Shown here: positions 23,842 through 32,790 of the stretch, piece after piece
Layout: each line of letters begins with the position of its first letter
Numbering within the stretch: the stretch's first letter is position 1
NCBI RefSeq assembly: GCF_900108055.1
Contig: NZ_FNWJ01000002.1
Location: forward strand, 568,382 to 632,381
Source: Thermoleophilum album
GTDB lineage: Bacteria > Actinomycetota > Thermoleophilia > Solirubrobacterales > Thermoleophilaceae
Length of the DNA: 64,000 nucleotides
Reading direction: 5' to 3'
The notes under the pieces: generated by a model
Told to the model about the DNA's origin: nothing
The model's database searches: none
Seen by the model: the letters and a program-made list of their open reading frames with translations, nothing else
Position numbers and translations under genes: made by a program

Positions 23842-26800
23842 TTAGCCACGCACCGCGCGGAGACCACCGAGGCTCGCTACCTCGGCGCGGAAGGCACCGT
23901 CGCCCGAGACTCGCCAGGACTCCCCCAGCGCCAGCCGTCGCTCGCCGACGCGCACCACCACGGGTCGCTCGCCAGGGTGATGCGCGAGCACCTCGCGCAG
24001 CTCCTCGACCAGCGTGGTTGGGACCTCGGAGGCGAGCTCGAGCTCGATCGGTGCGTAGCGCGCCCGGCCGTTACCGCGCTGCACCCCCTTAGCGGCCGCC
24101 GCGGCACCGTTGGTCGTGCGTGTCGTGACCGGCGTCGAGCGATCGCCACCCTCCCCGCCGCTCGCGGCGAGCGCGGCCGCCGCTCGTTCGATCTCCTCGG
24201 GCGTGGGCTCGAAGGCGCGCACTTCCTGGGCTATCAGCTTGGTCTCCGACTGTTCCTTGTGGTCTACGCGGCCGCGGATCAGCAGCACGCGGTCTGGCTC
24301 CACGAGCGTCGCCGCCTGCTCGTAGCACGCACCCATCACGAGCACCTCGACTTGGCCCTCGAGATCGTCGAGGGTCGCGAAGACCATCGGGTCGCCGTTT
24401 TTCGTGCGGATGCGCTTGCGTTCGGTGACCATCCCGCCGATCGTGAGGACCTCGCCGTCGCGGCGGTCGGCCAACTCCGCCAGCGAACAGTCACAGGCCG
24501 CGCGCAGCGCTGGTCGTAGCTCCTTAAGGGGATGACTCGAGAGGAACAGGCCGAGCGTCTCCTTCTCCCAGGCGTTGATCTGCTCACGCTGGTCGGGCAG
24601 CGGCGGCACCGGCGGATCCTCCTGCTCGTGCTGCGCAGCGGCGGTACCTGCGCCGTCGAGATCGAAGATCGACGCCTGACCCAGCTGCGCGTCCTGCTGG
24701 TGCTTCTGGCCGGCGGCCTGGGCCTGCGCGAGCACCGAAAGCATGCCGCTGCGCGTGGCACCAGTCGAGTCCAGCGCCCCACACTTGATGAGCGCCTCGA
24801 TCGCCTTCTTGTTGACCGCGCGGTAGTCGACGCGCCGACAGAAGTCCCAGATCGAGCGGAACGGTCCGCCCTCTTCACGAGCTTTGAGAATCGCCGAGAC
24901 CGCTTGCGAGCCGACGTTCTTGACGGCGTCCAGCCCGAAACGAATCTTCCCTGGACGCTCCGCACCCGGCGTGTGGATTACGCGGAAATCGTGGCCCGAC
25001 TCGTTGACGTCGGGCGGCAGCACCTCGATCCCCATGTCCTCGCACTGCGCGACGAAGAACGGGACCTTGTCCTTGGTCTGCATGACCGAGGAGATCAGCG
25101 CCGCCATGTACTCCGCCGGATAGTTGGCCTTGAGCCACGCCGTGCGGTACGAAATCAGCGCGTAGCAAGCGGCGTGCGAGCGGTTGAAGGAGTAGTCGGC
25201 GGCCGCCTCGTTCGCCGCCCACAGCTCCTGGATCACGCGCTCGTCGGTGCCGGTGCGGCGTGCACCCTCGACGAAACGGTCCTTCAGCTGCGCCATCTTG
25301 TCGCGCAGCTTCTTGCCGATCGCCTTGCGCAGATCGTCGGCTTCGGCGCCGGAAAAGCCGGCGATCTCCTTGGCGATCTGCATCGACTGCTCCTGGTAGA
25401 TGATCACGCCGTAGGTCGATTCGGTGATCGGCCGTAGCCGCTCGTCGAGGTACTCGACCGCCTGAGGGTTGCGCTTGTTGCGGGCGTAGGTGTCGATGTG
25501 GCGCATCGCCCCCGGCCGGTAAAGGGCGACGAGCGCGACGAGGTCGTTGAACTCCGTGGGACGCACCTTGCGCAGCGCCTCGCGCATGCCCTCCGATTCG
25601 AACTGGAAGACCCCGATCGAATCGCCGCGGGCGAGCATCTCGTAGGTCTTGCGATCGTCGAGGGGCAGCCTCGCCATGTCCGGCCGCTCACCCGTGGACT
25701 GCTCGATGATGTCGAGCGCCGACTCGATTACGTCGAGGTTGCGCAGCCCGAGGAAGTCCATCTTCAAGAGGCCGATCTCCTCGAGCGGCTTCATCGAGTA
25801 CTGGGTGACGATCCGGTAGCGGCGCTCACCGTCGCCGCCGCGCGTGTCCTCCGCGAGCTGCAGCGGGACGATCTCGGTGAGCGGCCGGTCGGCGATCACC
25901 ACTGCGGCGGCATGGATCGAGTTGTTGCGGACGATCCCTTCCAGGCCCTTGGCGGTGTCGATGATGCGACGCGCGTCCGGCTCGGTCTCGTAGACGCGGC
26001 GAAGATCGGGTTCCTCGGCGAGGTATTCATCGAAACTCTTGGTGCGCCCCATCACCGGCTCGGGGATCAGCTTCGCTAAGCGATCGCCGGTGGCGTAGTC
26101 GTAACCGAGCACTCGGGCCGCGTCGCGGGTGGCTGCCCGCGGCAGCATGCGGCCGAAGGTGATGATCTGGGCAACGCGGTCGCGACCGTACTTCTCGGCC
26201 ACGTAGTCGATCACGCGTTCGCGGCCCTTGACCGAGAAGTCGATGTCGATGTCGGGCATCGAGACGCGCTCGGGATTGAGGAAGCGCTCGAACAGCAAGC
26301 CGTAGGCGAGCGGATCGACGTCGGTGATCTCCAGGCAGTAGGCGACGATCGAGCCGGCCGCCGAACCGCGACCAGGACCTACCGCGATGCCGTTCTGCTT
26401 GGCGAAGCGGACGAAGTCCCAGACGATCAGGAAGTACGCGCTGAAGCCCATCCGGTCGATCACCGCGAGCTCGTACTCGAGCCGCTCCCGCGCTTCGGCC
26501 GGTGGCGGCTCGCCGTAGCGCTTGCGCAGACCGGCCTCGGCGAGCTCCCGCAGGTACGCGCTCTCACTCTTGCCATCCGGGGTCGGGAAGCGCGGCAGCA
26601 GCATCTTCCCGAGCTCCAGCTCGACCTCGCAGCGCTCGGCGATCTCCAAGGTCGAGGCGATCGCTTCCGGCAGATCGGCGAACGCTCGCTCCATCTCCGA
26701 AGAGTCCTTCAAGTAGAACTCGTTGGTCTCGAAGCGCAGCTTCGGATTGGCCAGCGTGCTCTTGGTCTGCACGCACAGCAGCGCCTGGTGGTTGTCGTAG

Positions 26801-27432
26801 TCCTCGCGACGCAGGTAGTGGACGTCGGCGGTAGCGACCAGCGGTCGGCCGACCTCGCGCGCGATCCGGACGATTCCCTGGTTCGCCTTCTCCTGCGCGG
26901 CGATGCCGTTGCGCTGGATCTCGAAGTAGACGTTCTCGGGACCGAAGATCTGCAGCAGGTCGTCGACGTGAGCGCGCGCCTCGGCTGGGTTGTCGTCGAC
27001 CAGCCGGCGGCAGAAGCGCGACTGCAAGCAGCCGGTAAGCACGATCACGCCCTTGCTGTGGCGCTCCAGAAGCGCAAGGTCGACGTTCGCCTTGCCGCGC
27101 TTGTAGCCCTCGAGGAAGCTGGCCGAGGAGAGCTTGACGAGGTTGCGGAACCCCTCGTCAGTGGCCGCCAACAGCGTCAGGTGATTGCGCTCGTAGCGCA
27201 GCGCCTTGCTGCGCACGTCGTCGACCAGGTACGCCTCGAGACCCAGGATCGGCTTGATGCCGTGCCGCTTGCACGCCTGATAGTGCTCGACCGCGCCGTT
27301 CAGTACGCCGTGGTCGGTGAGCCCGAGCGCCGGTTGCTCGAAGGCCGCCGCACGCTCCGCGAGCTGGTCGATCCGACAGGCGCCGTCGAGCAGCGAATAC
27401 TCGGAGTGGACGTGCAGATGGACGCAGCTCAC
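23842..27432 (-). CDS. dnaE: DNA polymerase III subunit alpha
   Basis: DnaE1-type replicative polymerase, 1196 residues. The N-terminal PHP domain keeps its metal-site motifs (HLHVHSEYSLLDG, LTDHGVLNG, and the later HSKGVIVLTGC / TADVHYLRRED), so it may have proofreading activity as in other PHP-intact DnaE1. Palm carboxylates are in PDIDIDFSVKGRERVIDYV near residue 400. Tandem HhH, then an OB fold (LTIGGMVTERKRIRTKNGDPMVFATLDDLEGQVEVLV) and a C-terminal tail after a Gly/Ala/Thr-rich linker of about 40 residues. GTG 27432 with TACACT 10 nt upstream. Confidence 0.97.
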   Translation of the reverse strand: MSCVHLHVHSEYSLLDGACRIDQLAERAAAFEQPALGLTDHGVLNGAVEHYQACKRHGIKPILGLEAYLVDDVRSKALRYERNHLTLLAATDEGFRNLVKLSSASFLEGYKRGKANVDLALLERHSKGVIVLTGCLQSRFCRRLVDDNPAEARAHVDDLLQIFGPENVYFEIQRNGIAAQEKANQGIVRIAREVGRPLVATADVHYLRREDYDNHQALLCVQTKSTLANPKLRFETNEFYLKDSSEMERAFADLPEAIASTLEIAERCEVELELGKMLLPRFPTPDGKSESAYLRELAEAGLRKRYGEPPPAEARERLEYELAVIDRMGFSAYFLIVWDFVRFAKQNGIAVGPGRGSAAGSIVAYCLEITDVDPLAYGLLFERFLNPERVSMPDIDIDFSVKGRERVIDYVAEKYGRDRVAQIITFGRMLPRAATRDAARVLGYDYATGDRLAKLIPEPVMGRTKSFDEYLAEEPDLRRVYETEPDARRIIDTAKGLEGIVRNNSIHAAAVVIADRPLTEIVPLQLAEDTRGGDGERRYRIVTQYSMKPLEEIGLLKMDFLGLRNLDVIESALDIIEQSTGERPDMARLPLDDRKTYEMLARGDSIGVFQFESEGMREALRKVRPTEFNDLVALVALYRPGAMRHIDTYARNKRNPQAVEYLDERLRPITESTYGVIIYQEQSMQIAKEIAGFSGAEADDLRKAIGKKLRDKMAQLKDRFVEGARRTGTDERVIQELWAANEAAADYSFNRSHAACYALISYRTAWLKANYPAEYMAALISSVMQTKDKVPFFVAQCEDMGIEVLPPDVNESGHDFRVIHTPGAERPGKIRFGLDAVKNVGSQAVSAILKAREEGGPFRSIWDFCRRVDYRAVNKKAIEALIKCGALDSTGATRSGMLSVLAQAQAAGQKHQQDAQLGQASIFDLDGAGTAAAQHEQEDPPVPPLPDQREQINAWEKETLGLFLSSHPLKELRPALRAACDCSLAELADRRDGEVLTIGGMVTERKRIRTKNGDPMVFATLDDLEGQVEVLVMGACYEQAATLVEPDRVLLIRGRVDHKEQSETKLIAQEVRAFEPTPEEIERAAAALAASGGEGGDRSTPVTTRTTNGAAAAAKGVQRGNGRARYAPIELELASEVPTTLVEELREVLAHHPGERPVVVRVGERRLALGESWRVSGDGAFRAEVASLGGLRAVRG

Positions 27433-27442
27433 TGCGTCGGCG

Positions 27443-27448
27443 AGTGTA
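27443..27448 (-). promoter_or_regulatory. -10 element (TACACT) for dnaE
   Basis: TACACT on the minus strand, 10 nt before GTG 27432, so a near-leaderless start. Confidence 0.5.
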
Positions 27449-27455
27449 CGACCGG

Positions 27456-27461
27456 TATAAG
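27456..27461 (+). promoter_or_regulatory. -10 element (TATAAG) for the small membrane gene
   Basis: TATAAG, 10 nt before ATG 27472. Together with the dnaE -10 it fills the 39-bp divergent gap. Confidence 0.5.
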
Positions 27462-27471
27462 ACGTCTAACG

Positions 27472-27840
27472 ATGATGCGCCAGGGCCCGATTCCGCTGTT
27501 CGTGCACGGGTTGCTCGAGTACCTCGGTGGCATCGCCTTCCTCGCGGCGCCGATCGTCCTCGACTTCAAGGCGGGGGCGGCGATCGGGCTCTCGCTGGTG
27601 ATCGGTGTCGCGATGCTGGTGATCGCAGCCGTCTCCGAGGGGCCGACCGGGCTCGTCTCTCAGCTACCGCGTTCCGCGCACCTGGTGCTCGACGTGCTGA
27701 TCGCGATTGCAGCGATCGCGCTGCCGGTGCTCGCCGGCTTCTCCGACGAGCGCAACGCGACCGCCTTCTTCATGGTCGCCGGCGTGCTCTATCTGTTGAT
27801 CGCGATCGGGACGCGTTTCCGTCCGCGCGCTCAGGGCTGA
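27472..27840 (+). CDS. Four-helix membrane protein (SPW-repeat-like)
   Basis: A 122-residue protein beginning at tandem ATGs 27472/27475. Four hydrophobic helices at about 10-30, 36-53, 70-88 and 95-112 are joined by short polar turns. Two similar halves (LEYLGGIAFLAAPIVL and LDVLIAIAAIALPVLAGF) recall small SPW-repeat membrane proteins, though the SPW motif itself is not seen. Divergent from dnaE. Its last ten bases overlap the end of the convergent 57-residue gene. Function unknown. Confidence 0.7.
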   Translation: MMRQGPIPLFVHGLLEYLGGIAFLAAPIVLDFKAGAAIGLSLVIGVAMLVIAAVSEGPTGLVSQLPRSAHLVLDVLIAIAAIALPVLAGFSDERNATAFFMVAGVLYLLIAIGTRFRPRAQG

Positions 27841-28004
27841 AGTGCCCGCCGCGCGGTGCGTGCGCCGGCAACGGCCAGCAGCGTCGCGGCGAGTGCAGCA
27901 CCGAGCGCCAGGCGGTGGCGACCGAGCCAGCGACGAGCGAGCCGCCGCGCGATGCGCACGGTGATCCAGCCGACGAGCGCGTAGGCGTCGCGCCGCGCGT
28001 TCAC
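27831..28004 (-). CDS. Small basic membrane protein coupled to argG, 57 residues
   Basis: Starts at GTG 28004, whose bases overlap the argG TGA as GTGA, and ends at 27831 inside the 3' end of the convergent gene. The sequence is basic in its first 30 residues (RRLARRWLGRHR) followed by one hydrophobic helix (LALGAALAATLLAVAGA). The start overlap and lack of any other use of this stretch make translation plausible. It would be a single-pass protein made with argininosuccinate synthase. No homologue is recognised. Confidence 0.55.
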   Translation of the reverse strand: MNARRDAYALVGWITVRIARRLARRWLGRHRLALGAALAATLLAVAGARTARRALQP

Positions 28005-29314
28005 CGCTTGACCTCCGGTTCCCGCCCCGCGCGCGCGGCTTCGCTGCGCAACCGGTGTGCCATCCGCGACTGCAGCGTAAACAGTTCGATGAAGCCGGGG
28101 GCTGCGTGCTGCGAGAAAAGGCCGCCGGACTCACCGAACGTCGCTAACGCGGGGTCATAGAGGGCGTTCGGCGAGCTGCGCGCAACCGGCCGCACCGAAC
28201 CCTTGTAAAGCCGCACGGTGACGCTGCCGGTGACCTGCTCGTTGACCGAGTCCATGTACGCGTTGAGGTCAGCCAGCAGCGGCTCGTACCAGAGGCCCGC
28301 ATAAACCAGCCACGACCACTGCTCCTCGAGTACCGGCTTCAAGCGATTCTGGAGACCGGTCGAGACGAGCTTCTCGAGCTCCCGGTGGGCACACAGGAGG
28401 ATCGCCGCGGCCGGCACCTCGTAGAGATCGCGGACCTTCAAGCCCACCACCCGGTCCTCGATGTGGTCGACGATCCCCACACCGTGGCGGGCACCGATCT
28501 CGGTCGCGCGCTGCAGCAGCTCGACGAGACCCAGTCGCTCGCCGTCGAGCGCCACCGGGCAGCCGCGTTCGAACTCGACCACCAGATCCTGGGGTTCGTC
28601 GGGTGCCTTGCGCGGGTCCGTTACCAGCGTGATCGCGTCGTCCGGCGTCGGCTCAGTCAAGTCCTCGATGCGGCCGCCCTCCGACGAGCGGCCCCAGAGG
28701 TTGTCGTCGATCGAGTAGGGCGGCGCCTCGCTGCCGCCCTTCACCGGGATACCGTGCTCGCGCGCGTAACGGATCTCCTCCTCCCGGCCCATCTGCCAAC
28801 TGCGCACGGGCGCCACGATCTTCAGGTCGGGCGCGAGCGCAAGTACCGTCGACTCGATGCGCACCTGGTCGTTGCCCTTGCCGGTGCACCCGTGTGCGAT
28901 CGCGTCGCAGCCGTGCGCACGGGCCTGCTCGACAGCGATGCTCGCGATCAGCGGTCGGCCGAGCGCGGTGAACAGCGGATAGCCACCGCCGTACAGCGCA
29001 TTGGCTTTGATCGCCGGCAGCACGTACTCGTAAGCGAAGCGCTCGCGAGCGTCGATCAGCAGCGCCTCAACGGCACCGAACTGCAGTGCCTTGCCGCGCA
29101 CCACCTCGAAATCTTCGCCCGGTTGGCCCAGATCGACGGTAAGCGCGACGACCTCGGCCCCGTACTCCTCCTGGATCCACTTGAGCATCACGCTGGTGTC
29201 GAGGCCGCCCGAGTAGAGCAACAGCACGCGGCCGACCTCCCCCGGCGCGGCCTCGTAGCTCGCGCGCTGCACGACCCGTCGGTCGCCGTTACCGTCGCCG
29301 CTCACTCGGTTCAT
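28001..29314 (-). CDS. argG: Argininosuccinate synthase
   Basis: ArgG, 437 residues, ATP-dependent condensation of citrulline and aspartate. The N-terminal PP-loop is LLLYSGGLDTSVMLKW; other landmarks are AHGCTGKGNDQVR, VKGGSEAPPYSIDDNLWGRS and FERGCPVALDGE. The first 28 residues extend beyond the fold. The ATG 29314 has TAGCTT nine bases upstream, so argG probably has its own leaderless promoter and is not strictly dependent on argD. argH does not follow; instead a small membrane-protein gene overlaps its stop. Confidence 0.97.
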   Translation of the reverse strand: MNRVSGDGNGDRRVVQRASYEAAPGEVGRVLLLYSGGLDTSVMLKWIQEEYGAEVVALTVDLGQPGEDFEVVRGKALQFGAVEALLIDARERFAYEYVLPAIKANALYGGGYPLFTALGRPLIASIAVEQARAHGCDAIAHGCTGKGNDQVRIESTVLALAPDLKIVAPVRSWQMGREEEIRYAREHGIPVKGGSEAPPYSIDDNLWGRSSEGGRIEDLTEPTPDDAITLVTDPRKAPDEPQDLVVEFERGCPVALDGERLGLVELLQRATEIGARHGVGIVDHIEDRVVGLKVRDLYEVPAAAILLCAHRELEKLVSTGLQNRLKPVLEEQWSWLVYAGLWYEPLLADLNAYMDSVNEQVTGSVTVRLYKGSVRPVARSSPNALYDPALATFGESGGLFSQHAAPGFIELFTLQSRMAHRLRSEAARAGREPEVKR

Positions 29315-29323
29315 CGGCTCGGC

Positions 29324-29329
29324 AAGCTA
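29324..29329 (-). promoter_or_regulatory. Leaderless -10 (TAGCTT) for argG
   Basis: TAGCTT on the minus strand, 9 nt before ATG 29314, in the 79-bp gap after argD. Confidence 0.5.
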
Positions 29330-29349
29330 ACAGCCGAGCGCGCGCGGAG

Positions 29350-29433
29350 GCTCAGCCACCGCGCAGCCGGGCGAGCCGCGCGTGCGCGCAAGCTCAGCCA
29401 CCGAGCAGCCGGGCGAGCCGTGCGAGCGCCTCG
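29350..29433. repeat. 42-bp imperfect tandem duplication over the argD stop codon
   Basis: 29350-29391 and 29392-29433 share GCTCAGCCACCG-[C/A]-GCAGCCGGGCGAGCCG and then diverge. On the minus strand the genic copy encodes ARLARLLGG-stop and the downstream copy ARLARLRGG-stop, so the argD C-terminus is duplicated outside the gene. Confidence 0.9.
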
Positions 29434-30584
29434 TCGAGCTGCTGCTCGCTGATCACGAGCGGCGGCACCAGGCGAACGGTGGTGGGACCGGTGGCGTTCA
29501 GCACCAGGCGCTGCTCGTACAGCGCCCTTTCGACCAAGGCCGGGGCGTCTTCGATCTCGAAGGCGAGCATCAGGCCGCGCCCCCGCACCGCGAGCCCGAG
29601 CGACGCGAGCCCTGCCCGCAAGCGCTCGCCGCGATCACGCACGCCCCGCAGGAAGGCGACGTCGTCGACGACGTCGAGCACGGCGTTCGCGACCGCGCAA
29701 GCCAGGGCGTTGCCACCGAAGGTCGAGCCGTGGTCGCCGGGCTGAAGGGCCTCGCGCAGCGCCGGCCGGGTGATGCAGGCGCCGATCGGGAAGCCCCCGC
29801 CGAGCCCCTTAGCGAGGCACAGCACGTCCGGTTCGACGGCGACCTCCTCGTGGTGGTAGGCGAACAGCGATCCGGTGCGGCCGATGCCGCATTGCACCTC
29901 GTCGAAGACGAGCAGCGCTCCTTGCTCGTCGCAGGCCGCGCGGGCTGCCGCGAGCACCTCGGACGCGATCGGATGGACGCCGGCCTCGCCCTGAACGGGC
30001 TCCACCAGGACCGCCGCGCAGCGCTCGTCAACGAGCGCGCGGAGGGCCTCCGGATCGTCGCGGGGAGCCACCCGCACACCCGGCACGAGCGGCGCGAACG
30101 GCTCTTGCTTGGCGGGTTGCGGAGTTACCGACAGGGCCCCGAAGGTACGACCGTGGAAGGCGCCCTCCAAAACCACGAAATCGCCGCCCGGGCGGGCGCG
30201 ACGCGCGAGCTTAAGGGCACACTCGATCGCCTCCGCGCCGGAGTTGCAGAAGAAGACGCCGCCGCCCAGCGAGCGGCGCGCCAGGCGTTCGGCCAACCGC
30301 ACCATTGGCTCTGTGTAAAAGAAGTTCGAGACGTGCCACAGGCGCTCTCCTTGAGCGCGCAGCGTCGCTACCAGCAGCGGGTGGGCGTGACCCAGCTGCG
30401 TGGTAGCGATGCCGGCGAGGAGGTCGATGTACTCGTTGCCGTCGGCGTCCCACAACAGGGCGCCCGCGCCGCGCACGAACTCGATGTCGAAGCGGCGGTA
30501 GGTCGGCAACAGCCACTCGGCACCCGCGGGCGCCCGCGCGGAGCGCTCCGAAGTTGACGTCTCGGGAGATCGCTGGCGGCTCAC
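29394..30584 (-). CDS. argD: Acetylornithine aminotransferase
   Basis: ArgD, 396 residues, PLP-dependent transaminase of acetylornithine biosynthesis (class III). PLP Lys lies in LCLAKGLGGGFPIGA near residue 240; LLVFDEVQCGIGRTG holds the PLP aspartate; FFCNSGAEAIECALK the phosphate-binding region. GTG 30584 has a strong GGGAGGGAGG five bases upstream; the longer frame is argB shadow. It follows argB by 19 bp. Ornithine or succinylornithine activities are possible but arg context is clear. Confidence 0.95.
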   Translation of the reverse strand: MSRQRSPETSTSERSARAPAGAEWLLPTYRRFDIEFVRGAGALLWDADGNEYIDLLAGIATTQLGHAHPLLVATLRAQGERLWHVSNFFYTEPMVRLAERLARRSLGGGVFFCNSGAEAIECALKLARRARPGGDFVVLEGAFHGRTFGALSVTPQPAKQEPFAPLVPGVRVAPRDDPEALRALVDERCAAVLVEPVQGEAGVHPIASEVLAAARAACDEQGALLVFDEVQCGIGRTGSLFAYHHEEVAVEPDVLCLAKGLGGGFPIGACITRPALREALQPGDHGSTFGGNALACAVANAVLDVVDDVAFLRGVRDRGERLRAGLASLGLAVRGRGLMLAFEIEDAPALVERALYEQRLVLNATGPTTVRLVPPLVISEQQLDEALARLARLLGG

Positions 30585-30603
30585 GAGCCTCCCTCCCGGC
30601 TGG

Positions 30604-31491
30604 TCATTGGGCCTCCCGACCGAGGGTGATCTTGGTACCGATGCCGGTGTCAGTGAACAGCTCCAACAGCAGCGAGTGCGCGACCCGGCCATCGATGATG
30701 TGGGCGCTCTCGACGCCGGCCTCGAGCGCACGTAGGCACGCTTCGAGCTTCGGGCGCATACCGCCGGAGACCGACGGTAGTCGCGCCCGCACCTCGGCGG
30801 CGGTCGCCTCGGAGATCGTTGAGTCCGGATCGTCGGGATCGGCCCGCCAGCCCTCGACGTCGGTGAGAAACACGAGCTTGTAGGCACCGAGCGCTGCCGC
30901 CACTGCCCCGGCGGCAGCGTCGGCGTTGATGTTGTAGGAGCGACCCTCGGCGTCGGAGCCGACCGACGCCACGACCGGGATGAAGTTCTCCGCGATGTCG
31001 TTCAGAACCTCGGTGTCGACGCGCTCGATCTCACCGACGAAGCCGATGTCGGCACCACCAGGACCGAGCTGCTTACGCACCCGAAACAGCAAGCCGTCGT
31101 CCCCGCACAGGCCCACCGCCGGCTGACCGTGCCGGTTGATGCGCAGGACGATGTCCTTGTTCTGCTTGCCGACGAGCACCATCTTCGCGATCTCCACCGT
31201 CTGCTCGTCGGACACCCGCAAACCCTCGACGAACCGCACCTCGAGACCGAGGCGCTCCATGTAGCGCGTGATGTCGGGACCGCCACCGTGAACGACGATC
31301 GGGTTCATCCCGACGTACTTGAGGAGCACGACGTCGCGCGCGAACTCCTCGCGCAGGTGTGCCTCGGTCATCGCCGCGCCGCCGTACTTGATAACCACCG
31401 TGCGTCCGTGGAACTGACGGATGTAGGGCAGTGCCTCAAGCAGCGTGGCGACGTCGCGCCCAGCTGCCGACCGTGCTCTCGACTCGCCTAT
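30604..31491 (-). CDS. argB: Acetylglutamate kinase, apparently with an ATA start
   Basis: ArgB, phosphorylates N-acetylglutamate; second step of arginine synthesis. The core is clear: VVIKYGGAAM, IVVHGGGPDITRYMERLG, VGLCGDDG, INADAAAGAVAAALGAYKLVFLTDVEG and SGGMRPKLEACLRAL. The conserved N-terminal block LLEALPYIRQFHGRT lies upstream of the first GTG and must be translated, yet between it and the in-frame TAG at 31498 there is no ATG, GTG or TTG. ATA at 31491 has GGAGG nine bases before it and gives 295 residues, the usual actinobacterial length; CTG 31457 is the other option. Lies between argJ (25 bp) and argD. Confidence 0.9.
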   Translation of the reverse strand: MGESRARSAAGRDVATLLEALPYIRQFHGRTVVIKYGGAAMTEAHLREEFARDVVLLKYVGMNPIVVHGGGPDITRYMERLGLEVRFVEGLRVSDEQTVEIAKMVLVGKQNKDIVLRINRHGQPAVGLCGDDGLLFRVRKQLGPGGADIGFVGEIERVDTEVLNDIAENFIPVVASVGSDAEGRSYNINADAAAGAVAAALGAYKLVFLTDVEGWRADPDDPDSTISEATAAEVRARLPSVSGGMRPKLEACLRALEAGVESAHIIDGRVAHSLLLELFTDTGIGTKITLGREAQ

Positions 31492-31500
31492 GGCCTTCTA

Positions 31501-31505
31501 CCTCC
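31501..31505 (-). promoter_or_regulatory. Ribosome-binding site pointing to the ATA start of argB
   Basis: GGAGG on the minus strand, ending 9 nt before ATA 31491. No usable ATG, GTG or TTG lies at a suitable distance in the argB frame. Confidence 0.6.
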
Positions 31506-31516
31506 GCGCTTTCGCT

Positions 31517-32788
31517 CTAGGTCGTGTACTCGGCGTTGATCCGCACATACTCGTGGCCGAGGTCGCTGAAGAACAGCTCCGTCGCGCCGCCGCTGCCCGG
31601 GACCCGCAGCTCAAGCTCGACTTCGCGCTGTGCGAAGGCGCGCTCGAGGCTCTCCAGCAGGCGTCCGTCGAGCGGTACCGCGACGCCGGCACTGGCCGCC
31701 GGAATGCCCTCCACCTCGATGTCCACGAGACCAGGAGCTCGGCGTTCAGCGAGCGCTTGCCCCGCTGCCTGAAGGATCCGCCCGACGTTCGGGTCGGCGC
31801 CCGCGAGCGCGGTCTTCACGAGCGGCGACTCGGCGACCGCACGGGCGACCGGCTCGACTAGCTCCGGCGCACCTTGCACCACCACGCGGGCGACCCGCTC
31901 GGTCCCCTCACCGTCGGCGACGATCTCCAGCGCCAGCTGGCGGAAGAGCGCGTCGAGCGCCTCCCCGAGGCGCACCTCCGCTTCGCTCTCGAACGTCACT
32001 TCGACACCGCTCGCCCCACTGGCCAGCAGGAACACGCTGTCGCTGGTCGAGAGCTGACCATCGACCGAGATGCGCTCGAAGGAGCGCCGCACGCAGACGG
32101 TCGTGAGTAGTTCCAGCGACTGGGGTGCGACGCGCGCGTCGGTTTCGCAGAAGCAGAGCATCGTCGCGAAGCGGGGAGCGATCATGCCGGCCCCCTTCGC
32201 CTGGGCCGCGAGCCGCACGCGCCCTCCTGGCAGGTCGACCTCCAGACACGCCCGTTTCGGCCAGCGGTCGGTGGTCATGATCGACCGCGAAAAGGCGTCG
32301 GCATCGGCCGCGAGCGCCCCGCAAGCGCGCTCCACACCGGCCAGGAGCAGCTCCTGTGGGAGCGGCCGGCCGATCACGCCGGTGGCGGCGCACCCGACGC
32401 GGCTGGGCGCAACCCCTAAATGTTCGGCGAGCGCTCGCTGGGCTGCGCGAGCGGCGCGCAGCCCCTCATCGCCGAGCGCGACGTTGGCGTTCCCCGAGTT
32501 GACGACGATGCCACGCAGGCGGCCGCGATCGGCCTCGCGGCTCACCGTCACCGGCGCTCCGACCACCGCGTTGGCGCAGAAGCGCGCACTCGACACGGCG
32601 TCGTCGCGATCGCAGACCAGCACACCGACGTCGAGCTCTCCACCGGGCTTGATCCCCGCCGCGACGCCGGCACTGCGGAAGCCGGCAGGCAACGCCGTCG
32701 GCTCGAGCTCACGCACGTGATCGGGCCGTTCGACCCAACGTGAGCGGAAGAAGGTGGGCGATGCCTGCTCGGGGTTGGCCGCCGCCAC
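31517..32788 (-). CDS. argJ: Glutamate N-acetyltransferase / ornithine acetyltransferase
   Basis: ArgJ, 423 residues, transfers the acetyl group from acetylornithine to glutamate and thus recycles acetate in arginine synthesis. The self-cleavage site is in KGAGMIAPRFATMLCF; Thr209 of this start is the nucleophile after processing into alpha and beta chains. GVIGRPLPQELL and GVEVTFESEAEV / NVGRILQAAGQA are also characteristic. GTG 32788 lies two bases after the argC TAG. The first 30 residues exceed the family N-terminus, so a later GTG (about residue 28) is possible. Confidence 0.95.
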   Translation of the reverse strand: MAAANPEQASPTFFRSRWVERPDHVRELEPTALPAGFRSAGVAAGIKPGGELDVGVLVCDRDDAVSSARFCANAVVGAPVTVSREADRGRLRGIVVNSGNANVALGDEGLRAARAAQRALAEHLGVAPSRVGCAATGVIGRPLPQELLLAGVERACGALAADADAFSRSIMTTDRWPKRACLEVDLPGGRVRLAAQAKGAGMIAPRFATMLCFCETDARVAPQSLELLTTVCVRRSFERISVDGQLSTSDSVFLLASGASGVEVTFESEAEVRLGEALDALFRQLALEIVADGEGTERVARVVVQGAPELVEPVARAVAESPLVKTALAGADPNVGRILQAAGQALAERRAPGLVDIEVEGIPAASAGVAVPLDGRLLESLERAFAQREVELELRVPGSGGATELFFSDLGHEYVRINAEYTT

Positions 32789-32790
32789 CG

